DNA of 64,000 bases from Annona cherimola (lineage: Eukaryota > Streptophyta > Magnoliopsida > Magnoliales > Annonaceae), in contig CM059977.1 in NCBI GenBank assembly GCA_030490835.1, positions 24,037,335 to 24,101,334 on the forward strand, in the 5' to 3' direction. The translations under genes were made by a program, and so were the position numbers. Below are positions 35,171 through 47,210 of this stretch, in pieces; position 1 is the stretch's first letter; each line of letters opens with the position of its first letter. The notes beneath the pieces are model-generated. The model saw only the letters and a list, made by a program, of their open reading frames with translations, had not been told where the DNA came from and did no database searches.

Positions 35171-38100
35171 TTAGGTGAGCTCAATCATTCCCATGTCATT
35201 TCTAATTTTATAAAATGCTTCTCTTGCTAGGGGTTTAGTAAAAATATCTGCAACTTGATCCTCAGTTCTAACAAATTTCAAACATATGTCATGATTTTCT
35301 ACATGTTCTCTAATGAAATGGTGTCTAAGATCTATATGTTTGGTCCTAGAATGCAATACAGGATTCTTGGTTAGACAAATGGCACTGGTATTATCACATT
35401 TGATAGGTATATCTTTAGAATCTATGCCATAGTCCCTAAGTTGCTGTTTCATCCAAAGTAATTGGGCACAACAGCTCCCGGCGGCAATGTATTCGGCTTC
35501 CGCCGTAGATAGAGCAACACTAGTTTGTTTTCTTGAAAACCATGAAACCAACATGCTTCCAAGAAACTGACATGCTCCACTAGTGCTTTTTCTATCTACT
35601 GTGTAACCAGCAAAATCCGCATCCGAGTAGCCGATTAGATCAAAATTAGAACCCTTTGGATACCATAATCCTAAATTGGTAGTGTCTACTAGGTATCTAA
35701 AAATTCTTTTCACAGCTACCAAGTGTGATTCTTTTGGGCATGATTGAAATCTAGAGCACATACACACACTAAACAAGATATCAGGTCTAGAAGCAGTTAA
35801 ATACAATAATGAACCTATCATGCTTCTATACAATTTTAAATCAACTAATTTTCCCTTCTCATCTTTGTCCATTTTGATTGTGGAGCTCATGGGCGTGTTT
35901 GCTCCTTTGCTATTCTCCATGCCAAACTTCTTGAGCATCTCTTTAATGTATTTGGACTGGTTTATGAAGATTCCTTCATTTAGTTGCTTGATTTGCAGTC
36001 CAAGGAAGAAATTGAGCTCTCCCATCATGCTCATCTCAAACTCTTTCTGCATAAGCTCAGAAAATTCTTGGCAAAGAGTTTCATTAGTAGCACCAAAAAT
36101 AATATCATCTACATAAATCTGAATGATCAATATATCCTTTTCATTGTACTTGATAAACAAAGTGGTGTCTACATTTCCTTTTTGAAAATCATGATCAATC
36201 AGAAATTTGCTTAGTCTATCATACCAAGCTCTTGGAGCTTGTTTTAATCCATATAATGCTTTGGTTAGCTTGTATACAAATTTAGATTGATCTTTTTCCT
36301 CAAATCCAGGTGGTTGTTCTACATACACCTCTTCATTTATATAACCATTCAGAAATGCACTTTTGACATCCATTTGAAATAATTTAAAGTTCATGTGAGA
36401 TGCAAAAGCTAGTAATATGCGAATTGCTTCCAATCTAGCAACCGGAGCATAGGATTCTTCAAAATCTATTCCTTCTTCTTGTGAGTATCCTTTTGCCACA
36501 AGTCTAGCTTTATTTCTCACTACTAGTCCACTTTCATCTAATTTGTTCCTAAAGACCCACTTGGTGCCAATAACACTATAATCATTTGGTCTAGGAACAA
36601 GATGCCAAACTTGATTTCTTTCAAATTGATTTAGCTCTTCTTGCATTGCTATAATCCAATTTTCATCATCAAGAGCTTGATCAATATTAGAAGGTTCAAT
36701 TTTAGAAACAAAAGCATATTGTCCACAAACATTTTGCTTTGACCTTCTAGTTTTTACACCTTCATACACATTTCCTATAACTTGTTCAATTGGATGTGCA
36801 TGTTTGAATTTCAAGTCAGTTGGAGGTATGTAGGAATTGTTACCTTCACTTACCCTTTCCTCCATGGATTCTTCTTGCTTTTCCACATGCAGTTTTTCAA
36901 GGTCATTTGCTATGTCATCTGCATCACTTAAATCATCTTTTCTTTTAAAGCATGGGTTAGTTTCATCAAACATAACATGTATGAATTCTTCTACAACTTG
37001 GTTTCGTTTATTAAAAACTCTATATGCTTTGCTATTTGATGAGTAACCAAGGAATATAGCTTCATCACTTTTGGCATCTAATTTTTCCAAGTTGGTTTTT
37101 CCATTGTTCAAAACATAGCATGTGCATCCAAAAGTATGAAAATAAGATATGTTTGGTTTCCTTCCTTTCCATAGCTCATATGGGGTCTTTTTCAAGATAG
37201 CTCTAATGGTAACTCGATTTAACACATGACAAGCTGTATTTACAGCTTCACCCCAAAATTTCTTGGATAATTTGCTTTCATTTAGCATTGTTCTAGCCAT
37301 CTCTTGTATTGTTCTGTTTTTCCTTTCAACAACTCCATTTTGTTGTGGAGTCCTTGGTGCAGAAAATGTGTGATGAATTCCTTTTTCATTACATAATTCT
37401 ATGAATCGTTTGTTCTCAAATTCACCACCATGATCACTCCTTATAGTCATGATAGTACATTGTTTTTTATTTTCCACCAAGTTTACAAAAGTTGAAAACA
37501 TAGAGAAGGCTTCATCTTTGCTAGCCAAAAGAATTATCCATGTGAATCTTGAAAAATCATCAACAATAACAAACACATATTTCTTTCCACCAATGGTTAA
37601 AATGTCGGATGGTCCATATAGATCCATGTGTAGCAATTCAAGTGGCCTAGTGGTGGAAATCTCCTTTTTGGTAGAGAAAGGCATCTTTGGTTGTTTAGAT
37701 AATTGACATGCCTTACATATTTTGTCTTTGTCATATTTCAACTTAGGCAAGCCTTCTACCAAACTCTTCTTCCATAGGGTCTTTATATTTCCCATGTTTA
37801 TATGTCCAAGCCTTTTACGCCAAACCCATGGATCATTATCAATGGCCATTAGACATTGACCATTTAATTCATCAAGAGAAACCAAATATACATTTCCATG
37901 TCTTTTTTCACTAAACATGATATGTTCTCCATCAAACACATTACATATAGATGATTCAAACACAACTTTATATCCTTTATCACATAATTGGCTAATGCTC
38001 ATTAAATTGTGTTTGAGTCCTTCAACAAACAAAACATCCTCCATGCATGCATTTGAAATACTATAAATGTTTCCTTTACCTTTTATTTTACCTTTCTCAT

Positions 38101-38245
38101 TATTTCCAAAGGCAACCGTTCCATCGTTGCAAGGTTTAAGTTTGTGAAACAAACTTCTTTCACCGGTCATATGCCTTGAGCAACCGCTATCCATGAACCA
38201 TACGTTGTTTGCCTTTGCCTTTAAACAATTCTGAAAAATAAACAA
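35171..38245 (-). CDS. pol: Copia pol polyprotein, copy 1 (protease, integrase, RT, RNase H)
   Basis: Open for 1024 codons. In order: aspartic protease DSG (residues 19-21), a GAG-pre-integrase zinc-binding region (H148 and C177-x2-C180), integrase catalytic triad D208, D271, E307 (in [11 protein letters not shown]), reverse transcriptase with [11 protein letters not shown] (624-634) and YVDD (711-714), and RNase H with D875, E917 and D951. All catalytic residues expected for the family are present. The first codon given is TTG; there is no ATG here, and the frame is open upstream to about 38290, overlapping the end of gag in another frame (pol is +1 relative to gag). Expression thus needs frameshifting, splicing or a repaired relative. 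Several residues (for example M425 in place of the usual V, and E387 where copy 2 has G) look like private mutations. Confidence 0.93.
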   Translation of the reverse strand: MFIFQNCLKAKANNVWFMDSGCSRHMTGERSLFHKLKPCNDGTVAFGNNEKGKIKGKGNIYSISNACMEDVLFVEGLKHNLMSISQLCDKGYKVVFESSICNVFDGEHIMFSEKRHGNVYLVSLDELNGQCLMAIDNDPWVWRKRLGHINMGNIKTLWKKSLVEGLPKLKYDKDKICKACQLSKQPKMPFSTKKEISTTRPLELLHMDLYGPSDILTIGGKKYVFVIVDDFSRFTWIILLASKDEAFSMFSTFVNLVENKKQCTIMTIRSDHGGEFENKRFIELCNEKGIHHTFSAPRTPQQNGVVERKNRTIQEMARTMLNESKLSKKFWGEAVNTACHVLNRVTIRAILKKTPYELWKGRKPNISYFHTFGCTCYVLNNGKTNLEKLDAKSDEAIFLGYSSNSKAYRVFNKRNQVVEEFIHVMFDETNPCFKRKDDLSDADDIANDLEKLHVEKQEESMEERVSEGNNSYIPPTDLKFKHAHPIEQVIGNVYEGVKTRRSKQNVCGQYAFVSKIEPSNIDQALDDENWIIAMQEELNQFERNQVWHLVPRPNDYSVIGTKWVFRNKLDESGLVVRNKARLVAKGYSQEEGIDFEESYAPVARLEAIRILLAFASHMNFKLFQMDVKSAFLNGYINEEVYVEQPPGFEEKDQSKFVYKLTKALYGLKQAPRAWYDRLSKFLIDHDFQKGNVDTTLFIKYNEKDILIIQIYVDDIIFGATNETLCQEFSELMQKEFEMSMMGELNFFLGLQIKQLNEGIFINQSKYIKEMLKKFGMENSKGANTPMSSTIKMDKDEKGKLVDLKLYRSMIGSLLYLTASRPDILFSVCMCSRFQSCPKESHLVAVKRIFRYLVDTTNLGLWYPKGSNFDLIGYSDADFAGYTVDRKSTSGACQFLGSMLVSWFSRKQTSVALSTAEAEYIAAGSCCAQLLWMKQQLRDYGIDSKDIPIKCDNTSAICLTKNPVLHSRTKHIDLRHHFIREHVENHDICLKFVRTEDQVADIFTKPLAREAFYKIRNDMGMIELT

Positions 38246-38252
38246 GTAATTC

Positions 38253-40049
38253 TCATCTTTTTGGTACCCATTTTGGGTTAGTAATATTATTCAACCTTTG
38301 TTGCTCCAACTTAGAAAGTCCAAATCTTGTGTTCCTTGGAACCCAAACTAGTTTTGCACCATAATCAAACAATCTCTTAAAGTTACACTTGTAAACTTTA
38401 TGACCTATTTTGTTGCAAAAGTTGCAAGCCATTGGTAATCTAGGAGTAGGCTTCCAAGTATATTTTGGTTCAAGTGTTGGCCTTCTAGTCCACATAACAT
38501 TTCTCCTTTGTGGCTTGTATGTAGGTGCAGTTTTAGTTTGATATTTCCCAAGTGTAGGCACATTTGATTTGCCACTTTCTCCTTGCTCAAATGTATTGTA
38601 TCCAAGACCTCTTTTGTTTGTTTGGGAGGTCATGTTTAGAAACATCTTCACACTTTCTCCTGGATTAGAGAACTTTGCTAATGATTCATTCAAGGATTTG
38701 TTCTCCTTTTTCAGTTTCTCTACTTCTTTTAATAACAATTCATTTTCTTCTTTCATTTTTGTTGTTCTATCAGCTAGTTTTCCATTTTCAATAATAACAA
38801 AGTTACATTGTTGTTTCTTTGAGGACAGCTTGTTTCCTAGCTTTTTGATTTCCTCATATAATGAATCATAGGCAGTTTGTAGTTCTTCTAATTCAGCACA
38901 TTTGAGGCAATCATGAAAAGAAGAATAACTTGATTGAGAATAAGGTTTGGAAGTTACCTCTTCACTTTCTGTGTATTTTGTTGAGGTAGATTGATCTTCC
39001 AAAACTTCCGTCGTGTTCAAGCATAGCAGTTCTTCTTCTTGTTCGATTTGTGCTACGCAGCATATTCTTGCACAGTTGGCCGCATCGTTGTCATCGGTTG
39101 AAGAGCTGCATGTTGATGACGTCTCCTCATTGACGTACATGTCTCTTCCCTTTGACCTTTCTTCCGGTGTAGGACATTGGGTTTGCATATGTCCTACGCC
39201 CCCGCATCTATAGAATTTGATTGGTTCTTTCTTTTTCTCTCTGGAATTTCTGTCTTTGAAATTTCTGAAATTTCCGCCTTTTCTCACAAATTTTCTGAAT
39301 CGTTTTGTGAGTAGGGCCATCTCGTCATCGTTTTGAGAGGATGAGGTGTCATCCGTGTCTTGTGTAGCTTTCAAGGCAATTGCTCTTTTGCCTTTGTGTT
39401 GATCCTCATTCCTTTTCTTAATTAGCTCATGTGACATGAGTGAGCTAATAAGATCTTCAAGCTTCAATGTGTTGAGGTCTTTGGCTTCTTCAATTGCCGT
39501 TATCTTTGGAGTCCATGAATCCAGTAGAGCTCTCAATATCTTCATAACCTGCTCGGATTCAGAAATAGCTTTTCCAAGACCCTTTAGAGCATTAGTAATT
39601 TTAGAAAATCTCGCAAACATTTCAGAAATATTTTCAGTATCTAGCATTCTGAAATTTTCAAACTCTCCAATCAAAATGTTTCTCCTGGTCCCTTGGACTT
39701 GGGAGGTTCCTTCATAAATAGATGTTAGAGTATCCCATATCACTTTTGCAGTCAAACAAGAAGATACTCTATCATACTCCGAAGCCGTAAGAGCACAAAA
39801 TAAAGAATTCATTGCCTTGGCATTGCTCTTGACGGTTCTTACTTCCTCTTCGGTCCACTTGGAAGCTCTTTCATCAATTGGCAAAGTTACACCATCTTGG
39901 ATAGCAATCCAAGAATCCATATCGGTAGCCATGATGAGTTGCTTCATACGAAGCTTCCAATAGCCAAAGTTGCTCCCATCAAACAATGGTGGCCTTGTAA
40001 AAGATTGGCCCTCGGCAAAAGCGGGAACGGAAGTAGATTGGGATGCCAT
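38253..40049 (-). CDS. gag: Copia gag, copy 1
   Basis: This 598-residue capsid/nucleocapsid protein packages element RNA in cytoplasmic particles. The ATG is 34 bp downstream of the primer binding site. The N-terminal half has the plant copia gag signature ([13 protein letters not shown], about 24-36; UBN2-like). A first zinc knuckle near 280-295 reads [14 protein letters not shown], with its first cysteine replaced by phenylalanine. A predicted coiled coil covers about 385-465. A second, perfect CX2CX4HX4C knuckle ([14 protein letters not shown]) is near 542-555. The frame ends WVPKR-stop without joining pol. The same organisation in copy 2 shows that the frame break and the damaged knuckle are older than the array. 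Confidence 0.9.
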   Translation of the reverse strand: MASQSTSVPAFAEGQSFTRPPLFDGSNFGYWKLRMKQLIMATDMDSWIAIQDGVTLPIDERASKWTEEEVRTVKSNAKAMNSLFCALTASEYDRVSSCLTAKVIWDTLTSIYEGTSQVQGTRRNILIGEFENFRMLDTENISEMFARFSKITNALKGLGKAISESEQVMKILRALLDSWTPKITAIEEAKDLNTLKLEDLISSLMSHELIKKRNEDQHKGKRAIALKATQDTDDTSSSQNDDEMALLTKRFRKFVRKGGNFRNFKDRNSREKKKEPIKFYRCGGVGHMQTQCPTPEERSKGRDMYVNEETSSTCSSSTDDNDAANCARICCVAQIEQEEELLCLNTTEVLEDQSTSTKYTESEEVTSKPYSQSSYSSFHDCLKCAELEELQTAYDSLYEEIKKLGNKLSSKKQQCNFVIIENGKLADRTTKMKEENELLLKEVEKLKKENKSLNESLAKFSNPGESVKMFLNMTSQTNKRGLGYNTFEQGESGKSNVPTLGKYQTKTAPTYKPQRRNVMWTRRPTLEPKYTWKPTPRLPMACNFCNKIGHKVYKCNFKRLFDYGAKLVWVPRNTRFGLSKLEQQRLNNITNPKWVPKR

Positions 40050-40083
40050 ATGGTTGGATCTCTTTGGTTCAATTCAAAGACCT

Positions 40084-40095
40084 GCTCTGATACCA
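40084..40095 (-). other. Primer binding site, copia copy 1
   Basis: The minus strand reads TGGTATCAGAGC, complementary to the 3' end of plant initiator methionine tRNA, two bases inside the LTR edge. This is the standard primer for plant copia elements. Confidence 0.9.
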
Positions 40096-40097
40096 CT

Positions 40098-41796
40098 TGT
40101 TGGGTCCCGAATAGATGGCAAAACCCAAGAGGGGAGGGGTGAATTGGGTTCTTAAAAATTTCTTTGGTAACTTAAAAACTTAACCACTTGTAGAATTAAT
40201 CCCCTTGAATGAAGAAACTGAATGGAAAGCAAAGTAATAAAGAGAGCAGAAATAAAAGCAAGTAGACAAGAATTTTATAGTGGTTCGGGCAACCTCCCTA
40301 CTCCACTCTTCCAAGCTCACACTCCTTGTGACTTGGGTTCCACTATTGTATTCCGCGAATACAACTAGAGCCTCTTGCTCTCTTCTAGATTCTAGCTCTA
40401 GGGGGCATATACAACCAGAGCCTCTTGCTCTCTTCTAGATTCTAGCTCTAGGGGGCATATACAACCAGAGCCTCTTGCTCTCTTCTAGATTCTAGCTCTA
40501 GGGGGCATCAAACACTTAGCACAAGTAGGTGATGAGTCACGCTCCAATCACACACTACTTTGCTACCTCTTGATCTTAGCTACGCAAGCTAAATCAAGTT
40601 CAACACAAACAAGTAAACAATAAAAGTAAACTACACTTTACAGGTGTGTAGAAACGATTTAGCGCAGGGAAGAACTTGTAGATGATGGCTTTGAAGTTTC
40701 TGAATGTAGCTCTTGCAACTTGAAGCACAATTCTTCCTCCTTGAGTGATTTGATCTCTTTGAAGCTCTTATGGATATGAGTTATGCTCACTTAATGATCC
40801 TCTTGTACCTCCTTCGTTCACAATGGGTTGTATTTATAAGTTTGGAGGGAATCCGAACGTTAGAAGGTTGGTGGCGCGCATTTAATGCGCCAACGTTCGA
40901 AAATAAATCCGACCGTTGCGACCCAAGTCGCAGGTGGAGTCGACTTCGGGTGCGACTTCACCCAAGTCGCTGACGGAGTCGACTTCGGGTGCGACTTCGC
41001 AGACTCCGGTCTTCAGTTTTCAACGCTGGAAGTTTTTCCTCGATTGAAGTCGATCATGAAGTCGACTTGGCTTTGCGACTTCACTTCCTGTAGCGTCTTC
41101 AAGTTCCAGGTCGGGTCGACTTGGCTTCAGACTTGACCCAAGTCGCAGGTGGAGTCGACTTCGGCTTCGACTTCACCTCGGCAGTTTGCTTTATGAACTT
41201 GAATAATTTCGAGATGCTTTGTCTCATCATGCCTTTGCTTCTTTTGTGTTTTTCATGTCTTGAATCATTGAGTCTTGCTTTCATTAGCTCCATGATTTGC
41301 AAACCTTTGACTTGATAGACTTGATTTGATCTTGAATGCCTTGAAGCTTTTTCTTTTGGACTTGAGAGGCTTTGAGTTGATCTTGAAATCATTTAATCTT
41401 GAAACTGCATCTTTGATCTTTAAAAGAAGCTTGAATCAGTATCTTTGAATCTCCAAAACCTCAAGTCGCACTTCGGGGTCGACTTCGTTCGCGACTTCAC
41501 CCAAGTCGCAACTGGAGTCGACTTCTCTTGCGACTTCGATATTTTGCTGTTCTGAATTCAACTCTGGAAGGATTTGCTCGACTGAAGTCGATGGTGAGGT
41601 CGACTTCGTTTGCGACTTGGCTACCCAAGTCGCAGGTGGAGTCGACTTGGGGAACGACTTGGCCTTCCAACTTGATTTTCTTCAAATGTATATTCCTTAA
41701 GACATTTCACAAACTTGTTAGTTGCCAAGACATACTCAAATTGATTTGTTAATCATCAAAATATGGATTTAGCTAGTTTTCCACATATTTTCAACA
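40098..41796 (-). repeat. Copia LTR 2 (middle, shared by both units)
   Basis: 1699 bp. It acts as 5' LTR of copy 1 and 3' LTR of copy 2. Near its left end it reads AACCACTTG where LTR 1 and LTR 3 read AACCCCTTG. It shares AATGGAAAG and ACAAGAATT with LTR 3 but not LTR 1, and the TTTTCAACA end with LTR 1 but not LTR 3. No target duplication surrounds it. Confidence 0.93.
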
Positions 41797-41810
41797 ATCT
41801 CTCCCTTTTT
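41797..41810 (-). other. Polypurine tract, copia copy 2
   Basis: Identical to the copy 1 tract; it borders LTR 2. Confidence 0.82.
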
Positions 41811-42283
41811 GATGATTGACAAAACCGATTTGAGTGGATACCTTTCATTAAAAATAATATGCTCATATTGCATTTTAAAATCATGCTTATGCTCATGCAA
41901 ACAGAACATTCACATATAAATATCATGTAAGCATATCCTACTCTCCTCCCCATTCTTACTCTTCTCTTCTTACATCTCTCTCCCCTTTAATCATCTCTCT
42001 CCCTTTTAATCATTAAGACTTATACTCAATTTTTCAACTCAAATACTCTTCTTCTCCTTAAATCTCTCTCCCCCTTTTTGTCAATATATCAAAAAGATTA
42101 GAGGGTAATCAAAGAGATAGGTGGGTTAGCTCCCCCTAAATGGGTGCTCCCCCTGAGTTTATGCTTATCCTAATTTTAGATACTACTTGTTGGACATGAT
42201 ACCAATTGTTATTACTTGTTAGATTTTATACCACTTGATTTACCAGCTGATACCACTTGTTATAGCATTTGTTGTTTTGTTAC

Positions 42284-45200
42284 TTAGGTGAGCTCAATCA
42301 TTCCCATGTCATTTCTAATTTTATAAAATGCTTCTCTTGCTAGGGGTTTAGTAAAAATATCTGCAACTTGATCCTCAGTTCTAACAAATTTCAAACATAT
42401 GTCATGATTTTCTACATGTTCTCTAATGAAATGGTGTCTAAGATCTATATGTTTGGTCCTAGAATGCAATACAGGATTCTTGGTTAGACAAATGGCACTG
42501 GTATTATCACATTTGATAGGTATATCTTTAGAATCTATGCCATAGTCCCTAAGTTGCTGTTTCATCCAAAGTAATTGGGCACAACAGCTCCCGGCGGCAA
42601 TGTATTCGGCTTCCGCCGTAGATAGAGCAACACTAGTTTGTTTTCTTGAAAACCATGAAACCAACATGCTTCCAAGAAACTGACATGTTCCACTAGTGCT
42701 TTTTCTATCTACTGTGTAACCAGCAAAATTCGCATCCGAGTAGCCGATTAGATCAAAATTAGAACCCTTTGGATACCATAATCCTAAATTGGTAGTGTCT
42801 ACTAGGTATCTAAAAATTCTTTTCACAGCTACCAAGTGTGATTCTTTTGGGCATGATTGAAATCTAGAGCACATACACACACTAAACAAGATATCAGGTC
42901 TAGAAGCAGTTAAATACAATAATGAACCTATCATGCTTCTATACAATTTTAAATCAACTAATTTTCCCTTCTCATCTTTGTCCATTTTGATTGTGGAGCT
43001 CATGGGCGTGTTTGCTCCTTTGCTATTCTCCATGCCAAACTTCTTGAGCATCTCTTTAATGTATTTGGACTGGTTTATGAAGATTCCTTTATTTAGTTGC
43101 TTGATTTGCAGTCCAAGGAAGAAATTGAGCTCTCCCATCATGCTCATCTCAAACTCTTTCTGCATAAGCTCAGAAAATTCTTGGCAAAGAGTTTCATTAG
43201 TAGCACCAAAAATAATATCATCTACATAAATCTGAATGATCAATATATCCTTTTCATTGTACTTGATAAACAAAGTGGTGTCTACATTTCCTTTTTGAAA
43301 ATCATGATCAATCAGAAATTTGCTTAGTCTATCATACCAAGCTCTTGGAGCTTGTTTTAATCCATATAATGCTTTGGTTAGCTTGTATACAAATTTAGAT
43401 TGATCTTTTTCCTCAAATCCAGGTGGTTGTTCTACATACACCTCTTCATTTATATAACCATTCAGAAATGCACTTTTGACATCCATTTGAAATAATTTAA
43501 AGTTCATGTGAGATGCAAAAGCTAGTAATATGCGAATTGCTTCCAATCTAGCAACCGGAGCATAGGATTCTTCAAAATCTATTCCTTCTTCTTGTGAGTA
43601 TCCTTTTGCCACAAGTCTAGCTTTATTTCTCACTACTAGTCCACTTTCATCTAATTTGTTCCTAAAGACCCACTTGGTGCCAATAACACTACAATCATTT
43701 GGTCTAGGAACAAGATGCCAAACTTGATTTCTTTCAAATTGATTTAGCTCTTCTTGCATTGCTATAATCCAATTTTCATCATCAAGAGCTTGATCAATAT
43801 TAGAAGGTTCAATTTTAGAAACAAAAGCATATTGTCCACAAACATTTTGCTTTGACCTTCTAGTTTTTACACCTTCATACACATTTCCTATAACTTGTTC
43901 AATTGGATGTGCATGTTTGAATTTCAAGTCAGTTGGAGGTATGTAGGAATTGTTACCTTCACTTACCCTTTCCTCCATGGATTCTTCTTGCTTTTCCACA
44001 TGCAGTTTTTCAAGGTCATTTGCTATATCATCTGCATCACTTAAATCATCTTTTCTTTTAAAGCATGGGTTAGTTTCATCAAACACAACATGTATGAATT
44101 CTTCTACAACTTGGTTTCGTTTATTAAAAACTCTATATGCTTTGCTATTTGATGAGTAACCAAGGAATATAGCTTCATCACTTTTGGCATCTAATTTTCC
44201 CAAGTTGGTTTTTCCATTGTTCAAAACATAGCATGTGCATCCAAAAGTATGAAAATAAGATATGTTTGGTTTCCTTCCTTTCCATAGCTCATATGGGGTC
44301 TTTTTCAAGATAGCTCTAATGGTAACTCGATTTAACACATGACAAGCTGTATTTACAGCTTCACCCCAAAATTTCTTGGATAATTTGCTTTCATTTAGCA
44401 TTGTTCTAGCCATCTCTTGTATTGTTCTGTTTTTCCTTTCAACAACTCCATTTTGTTGTGGAGTCCTTGGTGCAGAAAATGTGTGATGAATTCCTTTTTC
44501 ATTACATAATTCTATGAATCGTTTGTTCTCAAATTCACCACCATGATCACTCCTTATAGTCATGATAGTACATTATTTTTTATTTTCCACCAAGTTTACA
44601 AAAGTTGAAAACATAGAGAAGGCTTCATCTTTGCTAGCCAAAAGAATTATCCATGTGAATCTTGAAAAATCATCAACAATAACAAACACATATTTCTTTC
44701 CACCAATGGTTAAAATGTCGGATGGTCCATATAGATCCATGTGTAGCAATTCAAGTGGCCTAGTGGTGGAAATCTCCTTTTTGGTAGAGAAAGGCATCTT
44801 TGGTTGTTTAGATAATTGGCATGCCTTACATATTTTGTCTTTGTCATATTTCAACTTAGGCAAGCCTTCTACCAAACTCTTCTTCCATAGGGTCTTTATA
44901 TTTCCCATGTTTATATGTCCAAGCCTTTTACGCCAAACCCATGGATCATTATCAATGGCCATTAGACATTGACCATTTAATTCATCAAGAGAAACCAAAT
45001 ATACATTTCCATGTCTTTTTTCACTAAACATGATATGTTCTCCATCAAACACATTACATATAGATGATTCAAACACAACTTTATATCCTTTATCACATAA
45101 TTGGCTAATGCTCATTAAATTGTGTTTGAGTCCTTCAACAAACAAAACATCCTCCATGCATGCATTTGAAATACTATAAATGTTTCCTTTACCTTTTATT

Positions 45201-45358
45201 TTACCTTTCTCATTATTTCCAAAGGCAACCGTTCCATCGTTGCAAGGTTTAAGTTTGTGAAACAAACTTCTTTCACCGGTCATATGCCTTGAGCAACCGC
45301 TATCCATGAACCATACGTTGTTTGCCTTTGCCTTTAAACAATTCTGAAAAATAAACAA
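42284..45358 (-). pseudogene. pol: Copia pol, copy 2, broken by a nonsense codon
   Basis: Same length as copy 1 pol, but codon 262 (Q in copy 1) is TAA at 44573-44575, a C-to-T change on the coding strand. The stop cuts the protein inside the integrase, between the first and second catalytic aspartates. The downstream part (42284-44563) stays open with reverse transcriptase YVDD and RNase H. It also carries D877 to N next to the RNase H catalytic D875, G387 where copy 1 has E, and V425 where copy 1 has M. It would make no complete polyprotein. Confidence 0.92.
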
Positions 45359-45365
45359 GTAATTC

Positions 45366-47162
45366 TCATCTTTTTGGTACCCATTTTGGGTTAGTAATAT
45401 TATTCAACCTTTGTTGCTCCAACTTAGAAAGTCCAAATCTTGTGTTCCTTGGAACCCAAACTAGTTTTGCACCATAATCAAACAATCTCTTAAAGTTACA
45501 CTTGTAAACTTTATGACCTATTTTGTTGCAAAAGTTGCAAGCCATTGGTAATCTAGGAGTAGGCTTCCAAGTATATTTTGGTTCAAGTGTTGGCCTTCTA
45601 GTCCACATAACATTTCTCCTTTGTGGCTTGTATGTAGGTGCAGTTTTAGTTTGATATTTCCCAAGTGTAGGCACATTTGATTTGCCACTTTCTCCTTGCT
45701 CAAATGTATTGTATCCAAGACCTCTTTTGTTTGTTTGGGAGGTCATGTTTAGAAACATCTTCACACTTTCTCCTGGATTAGAGAACTTTGCTAATGATTC
45801 ATTCAAGGATTTGTTCTCCTTTTTCAGTTTCTCTACTTCTTTTAATAACAATTCATTTTCTTCTTTCATTTTTGTTGTTCTATCAGCTAGTTTTCCATTT
45901 TCAATAATAACAAAGTTACATTGTTGTTTCTTTGAGGACAGCTTGTTTCCTAGCTTTTTGATTTCCTCATATAATGAATCATAGGCAGTTTGTAGTTCTT
46001 CTAATTCAGCACATTTGAGGCAATCATGAAAAGAAGAATAACTTGATTGAGAATAAGGTTTGGAAGTTACCTCTTCACTTTCTGTGTATTTTGTTGAGGT
46101 AGATTGATCTTCCAAAACTTCCGTCGTGTTCAAGCATAGCAGTTCTTCTTCTTGTTCGATTTGTGCTACGCAGCATATTCTTGCACAGTTGGCCGCATCG
46201 TTGTCATCGGTTGAAGAGCTGCATGTTGATGACGTCTCCTCATTGACGTACATGCCTCTTCCCTTTGACCTTTCTTCCGGTGTAGGACATTGGGTTTGCA
46301 TATGTCCTACGCCCCCGCATCTATAGAATTTGATTGGTTCTTTCTTTTTCTCTCTGGAATTTCTGTCTTTGAAATTTCAGAAATTTCCGCCTTTTCTCAC
46401 AAATTTTCTGAATCGTTTTGTGAGTAGGGCCATCTCGTCATCGTTTTGAGAGGATGAGGTGTCATCCGTGTCTTGTGTAGCTTTCAAGGCAATTGCTCTT
46501 TTGCCTTTGTGTTGATCCTCATTCCTTTTCTTAATTAGCTCATGTGACATGAGTGAGCTAATAAGATCTTCAAGCTTCAATGTGTTGAGGTCTTTGGCTT
46601 CTTCAATTGCCGTTATCTTTGGAGTCCATGAATCCAGTAGAGCTCTCAATATCTTCATAACCTGCTCGGATTCAGAAATAGCTTTTCCAAGACCCTTTAG
46701 AGCATTAGTAATTTTAGAAAATCTCGCAAACATTTCAGAAATATTTTCAGTATCTAGCATTCTGAAATTTTCAAACTCTCCAATCAAAATGTTTCTCCTG
46801 GTCCCTTGGACTTGGGAGGTTCCTTCATAAATAGATGTTAGAGTATCCCATATCTCTTTTGCAGTCAAACAAGAAGATACTCTATCATACTCCGAAGCCG
46901 TAAGAGCACAAAATAAAGAATTCATTGCCTTGGCATTGCTCTTGACGGTTCTTACTTCCTCTTCGGTCCACTTGGAAGCTCTTTCATCAATTGACAAAGT
47001 TACACCATCTTGGATAGCAATCCAAGAATCCATATCGGTAGCCATGATGAGTTGCTTCATACGAAGCTTCCAATAGCCAAAGTTGCTCCCATCAAACAAT
47101 GGTGGCCTTGTAAAAGATTGGCCCTCGGCAAAAGCGGGAACGGAAGTAGATTGGGATGCCAT
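45366..47162 (-). pseudogene. gag: Copia gag, copy 2, broken by a nonsense codon
   Basis: Codon 262 (AGA in copy 1) is TGA at 46377-46379, just before the first zinc-knuckle region, so a product would keep the capsid-like part (261 residues) and lose both knuckles and the coiled coil. The remainder (45366-46301 from a later ATG) is open. The first knuckle cysteine is missing here too. It keeps AKEIW, the usual form in this family, where copy 1 has AKVIW. Confidence 0.92.
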
Positions 47163-47196
47163 ATGGTTGGATCTCTTTGGTTCAATTCAAAGACCT

Positions 47197-47208
47197 GCTC
47201 TGATACCA
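47197..47208 (-). other. Primer binding site, copia copy 2
   Basis: Same initiator-methionine-tRNA complement (TGGTATCAGAGC on the minus strand), two bases from LTR 3. Confidence 0.88.
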
Positions 47209-47210
47209 CT

